From NCBI GenBank assembly GCA_958403205.1, contig CATXWM010000007.1, forward strand, positions 1-64,000: DNA of 64,000 nucleotides, written 5' to 3'. This DNA comes from an uncultured Collinsella sp. (GTDB lineage Bacteria; Actinomycetota; Coriobacteriia; Coriobacteriales; Coriobacteriaceae). The notes under the pieces are model-generated. The model searched no databases, had not been told where the DNA came from, and worked only from the letters and a program-made list of their open reading frames with translations. The position numbers were made by a program, and so were the translations under genes. Below, one piece after another: positions 62,701 to 64,000 of the stretch (positions are counted from its first letter, which is position 1; each line of letters opens with the position of its first letter).

Positions 62701-62952
62701 CGCCGCATCATGAACCTGGTCAGCAAGGTGTGCAAGTCGTTCCATGTCGATTGTGGCGCGCTCGAGATGCCCTATGCCAAGACCGATGCCTATGCCGCGC
62801 TCGAGGCGAGCCGCCGAGCCCTCACCATCGCCGGCGTGGACGGCACGTGTCTGGCTTGCGCTCGTACCGAGGACGACCTGCCCCACAATGTCAACCCGAC
62901 GAACATTGCCACGGTATCCGAGGTCGTGACCGAGGTTATCCGCCGTTCGTAG
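59755..62952 (+). CDS. Large membrane protein with degenerate M28-peptidase domain and long disordered insert
   Basis: 1065 residues. About 57-96 and 165-207 each carry two membrane segments. Between them, residues 130-142 contain PVVVVAHYDSPRAE, the M28 zinc motif start. The next M28 motif (usually G-A-x-D-N-A-S-G) reads GAVCNKSS, so the metal-binding Asp is missing; the later E-E motif reads ASDCDGAG. The C-terminal lobe (about 915-1065) has the M28 fold ending LPHNVNPTNIATVSEVV. A roughly 670-residue acidic, Pro/Ala-rich insert (about 245-915) with a basic patch near its end splits the lobes. GGAG precedes the ATG at 59755. Probably a scaffold or pseudo-enzyme. Confidence 0.78.
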   Translation: MANTQNYINHLLQNTGITPACSEEERLAAEDIAQIFRNHGFDPGVQEFNAPAPSRLAFAVTGILAFAGALLMGIGGGIGLVGTLLAIVGAVLYVLERTGHPVVSRLGKTGVSQNVIAYHKASGPLASPRNRPVVVVAHYDSPRAELLAREPYASYRALIAKLLPVATVAPAAVAILRILPLPGALKVLLWIVAILASLVALANAVNIISNRHILPYTSGAVCNKSSVAAMLGVMDNVAPFQGENEFPDDVPFDTYFGEQKRRAEEMARAAAEYAAAQQQNDYGNTIEYEEPTYAEDEFGQPIAPDAQTEPEQGEAFDEQIEGFEGASADETLIGAIVPEDQNQAVQAEEFNDEVSAAEPVEEPVAAEPEPKLYRNAAGNIRFGSDAIRALGMLPESCTLDYEEGEEPTFEPEPAPVVAAPAPVVAADDESAAVTAAVADPEAVSAIDLAAGLDILAPAAPAQDVADESDDDYVEQPRRVSYESDTDFSAEIPAATPHADIASAFSSIGASASNFFKGALAKGKKFVDDFEEKRAAAREAAEQEAIAQQQAAEAAREHAAQEFEQNEAVQSVPVDAAEATTSFESQQPTSADVVEATTSFEAQQHVDSTMSFDAAKFDSTITFEKQGTAIAEPLPVSDEQGDAADDDEPIDAAEIQDAAEDEPVEANSGEEQYAAVEQDDSTEAEQEEVSVVSETLETDESRPYSTQIFTMPTPSGSGATVANVAPTQDETVDSLMAQISSQASPRPQMNVPDPASAPSPAPSSSPLASVPDPSLPSMKQANVASRTSLFDLPDPSAQVNDPFATAQGPEPTSAPVAPPMPVASGAQPIETISAPAPAAPKSRKRGLGGLFGRKKKNEQDSMSDWLGVEDDYDAKKSGRGIGSWDNFEDDNDGWKGGATSSDGASSEDMLSAVASMGDDELLGHDIWFVATGASDCDGAGMKAFLASHRDKLRGVFFINLESVGAGRLSVVTVEGEQQLLKGDRRIMNLVSKVCKSFHVDCGALEMPYAKTDAYAALEASRRALTIAGVDGTCLACARTEDDLPHNVNPTNIATVSEVVTEVIRRS

Positions 62953-62973
62953 ACGGAGCTCTAAGGAGTCAAC

Positions 62974-63192
62974 GTGTTTTCGTATATTAAGCGCCATTGG
63001 CCTGTCTACGTGATTTTGACCTTGATTGCCATTGCGTTAGGATTTGGGGCTGCCTACATCGTGGGTGCAAAGGGCTCGACCCCTGCCTCCGCAATCAGCG
63101 AAGAGGTGGAGCAAGAACAGAGCACGGGTGCCGATGGGATTCCTGAGTCCGAGCAGGCAATCGTTGATGGTGGATCTTCGTCTGCAGAGTAG
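62974..63192 (+). CDS. Small single-span membrane protein
   Basis: 72 residues, GTG start at 62974 with AAGGAG upstream. One membrane helix (VYVILTLIAIALGFGAAYIV) near the N terminus, then an acidic tail rich in Glu/Ser. 21 bases after the large membrane protein, so it is presumably co-transcribed. No family recognised. Confidence 0.75.
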   Translation: MFSYIKRHWPVYVILTLIAIALGFGAAYIVGAKGSTPASAISEEVEQEQSTGADGIPESEQAIVDGGSSSAE

Positions 63193-63214
63193 ATACGGCG
63201 ATTCAAATGATTGA

Positions 63215-63252
63215 AAGCGGGCGAGCCGGGGGACTGGCTCGCCCGCTTTTTC
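63215..63252 (+). terminator. Intrinsic terminator
   Basis: Perfect 13-base arms (63215-63227 and 63236-63248) followed by a T-run; ends the large membrane protein operon. Confidence 0.9.
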
Positions 63253-63258
63253 ATCGCG

Positions 63259-64000
63259 CTAGCGCTTCTTTGGGACCGACCTAAGGCGAGCGAACCATAG
63301 GGCTGCGGCACCCGAGGTCAGGAGCGCGGTGATGCAAGCGGCGATGGGAACTGATCCTGTTGCCGGTAGGTCCTGCGGTAGGGTACAGCGTTGAATGACA
63401 CGGTCCTCGTCATGTGACTCAAGTTTATCGCCGCCGCCGTTGCGGCAAAGATCGACGCGCGCGCTGTTGGTGAGTGCGGTTTGGGGCGTATAAGCCGACG
63501 TTGCCTGCATGTGCACGACTGCGCCCCGAGCGTCTGTGCCAAGGATTGCTTTGGCATCGTCAAGGTCGTCGTGCTCATCTTTGAGATCATCGCGGGTCCA
63601 AGAATCCGCATCGCTTCGAGTCGTAAAGTCGGCAGCTACCGCACCGTATTCAATTCGAATGCCCGTTACGACGGTATTGGATGCAAGGTCGAGCTCTTCC
63701 GCCTCGAGTGTTGTGGATTCCGTGGTCGAGACATCCGCCTTCCAGAGGCGCCAGCCGTCGTAATCGACGAGGCGACAGTCCTCACCAAGGCTCTCTTTTA
63801 CTTCGTCGGACTCAAGCCAAGGATTTTCGTGCCCATCGTCAAGTGTCGCGTTCGCCGGTTCATCGACGTCTGTCGAGTCCAACGGCGTCGTGCGATACCA
63901 TACGTTGCACAGACCGTTGAGGTCGCCGATGGCGACGGGGGTTTCGATTGAGATGAATCTCGCCGTGCCGTCTTTGGCGCACTCAAGATCATCGGTAATC
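63259..64000 (-). CDS. LPXTG surface protein, C-terminal part (runs off the window edge)
   Basis: Partial: the frame is open from the edge (first residues read ITDDLECAKDGTARFISIE) through to the stop at 63259, with no start in view. The C terminus is a sorting signal: LPATGS, about 20 hydrophobic residues, and RSVPKKR. The part in view is an acidic ectodomain with two cysteines near VDLCRNGG. A TTG-like start at 63882 was considered, but continuity of the frame makes truncation by the edge more likely. Substrate for a sortase (LPATG). Confidence 0.75.
   Translation of the reverse strand, partial: ITDDLECAKDGTARFISIETPVAIGDLNGLCNVWYRTTPLDSTDVDEPANATLDDGHENPWLESDEVKESLGEDCRLVDYDGWRLWKADVSTTESTTLEAEELDLASNTVVTGIRIEYGAVAADFTTRSDADSWTRDDLKDEHDDLDDAKAILGTDARGAVVHMQATSAYTPQTALTNSARVDLCRNGGGDKLESHDEDRVIQRCTLPQDLPATGSVPIAACITALLTSGAAALWFARLRSVPKKR

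Noticed and set aside
63259..63882. Full-length small LPXTG protein starting at 63882
   Set aside because: The frame remains open to the window edge, so the true start is outside; the protein is treated as truncated by the edge.

Overview
The window is the replication-origin region of a high-GC Gram-positive chromosome. Protein sequences, gene order and repeat style point to the Coriobacteriia, most likely Collinsella or a close relative; that is an inference from the sequence, not a database result. No rRNA, insertion sequence, prophage or CRISPR array is seen.

Layout. From 1 to about 47.1 kb nearly every gene is on the minus strand, and from 47.4 kb rightward most are on the plus strand. 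The switch falls in a roughly 340-bp non-coding stretch (47059-47403) that holds DnaA-box-like repeats, so it is the best candidate for oriC. Left of it, reading away from the origin, lie a GHKL-ATPase/winged-helix gene, dnaA (GTG start), a second box-bearing gap, dnaN, recF, a DUF721/DciA-type gene, gyrB and gyrA. Right of it lie rpmH, rnpA, yidD, yidC, khpB (jag), rsmG, three perfect parS sites, parA, parB, a small membrane protein, rlmN (minus), ddl, an exonuclease-DinG fusion helicase, two WYL regulators, a very large membrane protein with a degenerate M28-peptidase fold, and the 3' part of an LPXTG surface-protein gene cut by the window edge.

The left 36 kb holds nucleotide biosynthesis (purN-purM, purF, purE, carA-carB, purD, purA), interspersed with a lone PTS IIA gene, a CmpB-type membrane protein, a MoaE-like protein, a class B-type sortase, an ABC exporter and a NUDIX hydrolase. 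It also carries the rpsF-ssb-rpsR-rplI operon, dnaB, two tRNA-Ser genes, a TRIC-type channel, a bactofilin-like membrane protein, a two-gene cassette for sortase-anchored adhesin/pilin proteins (26.2-31.6 kb, visibly lower in GC), typA, a DUF151 nuclease operon and an Ile-Ala-Ile tRNA cluster.

How the genes work together. The window combines replication initiation (DnaA, DnaB, DciA-like, DnaN, SSB, gyrase), origin segregation (ParA/ParB/parS), protein export (YidC/YidD), nucleotide supply and cell-surface decoration. The least ordinary features are: the GHKL-winged-helix protein immediately upstream of dnaA; an Asp-to-Asn change in DnaA's box-reading motif together with TTTTCAACA-type boxes; a set of long intergenic hairpins, two of which share a core although their arms differ; and a compound hairpin element carrying an inverted copy of a tRNA-Ser 3' end.
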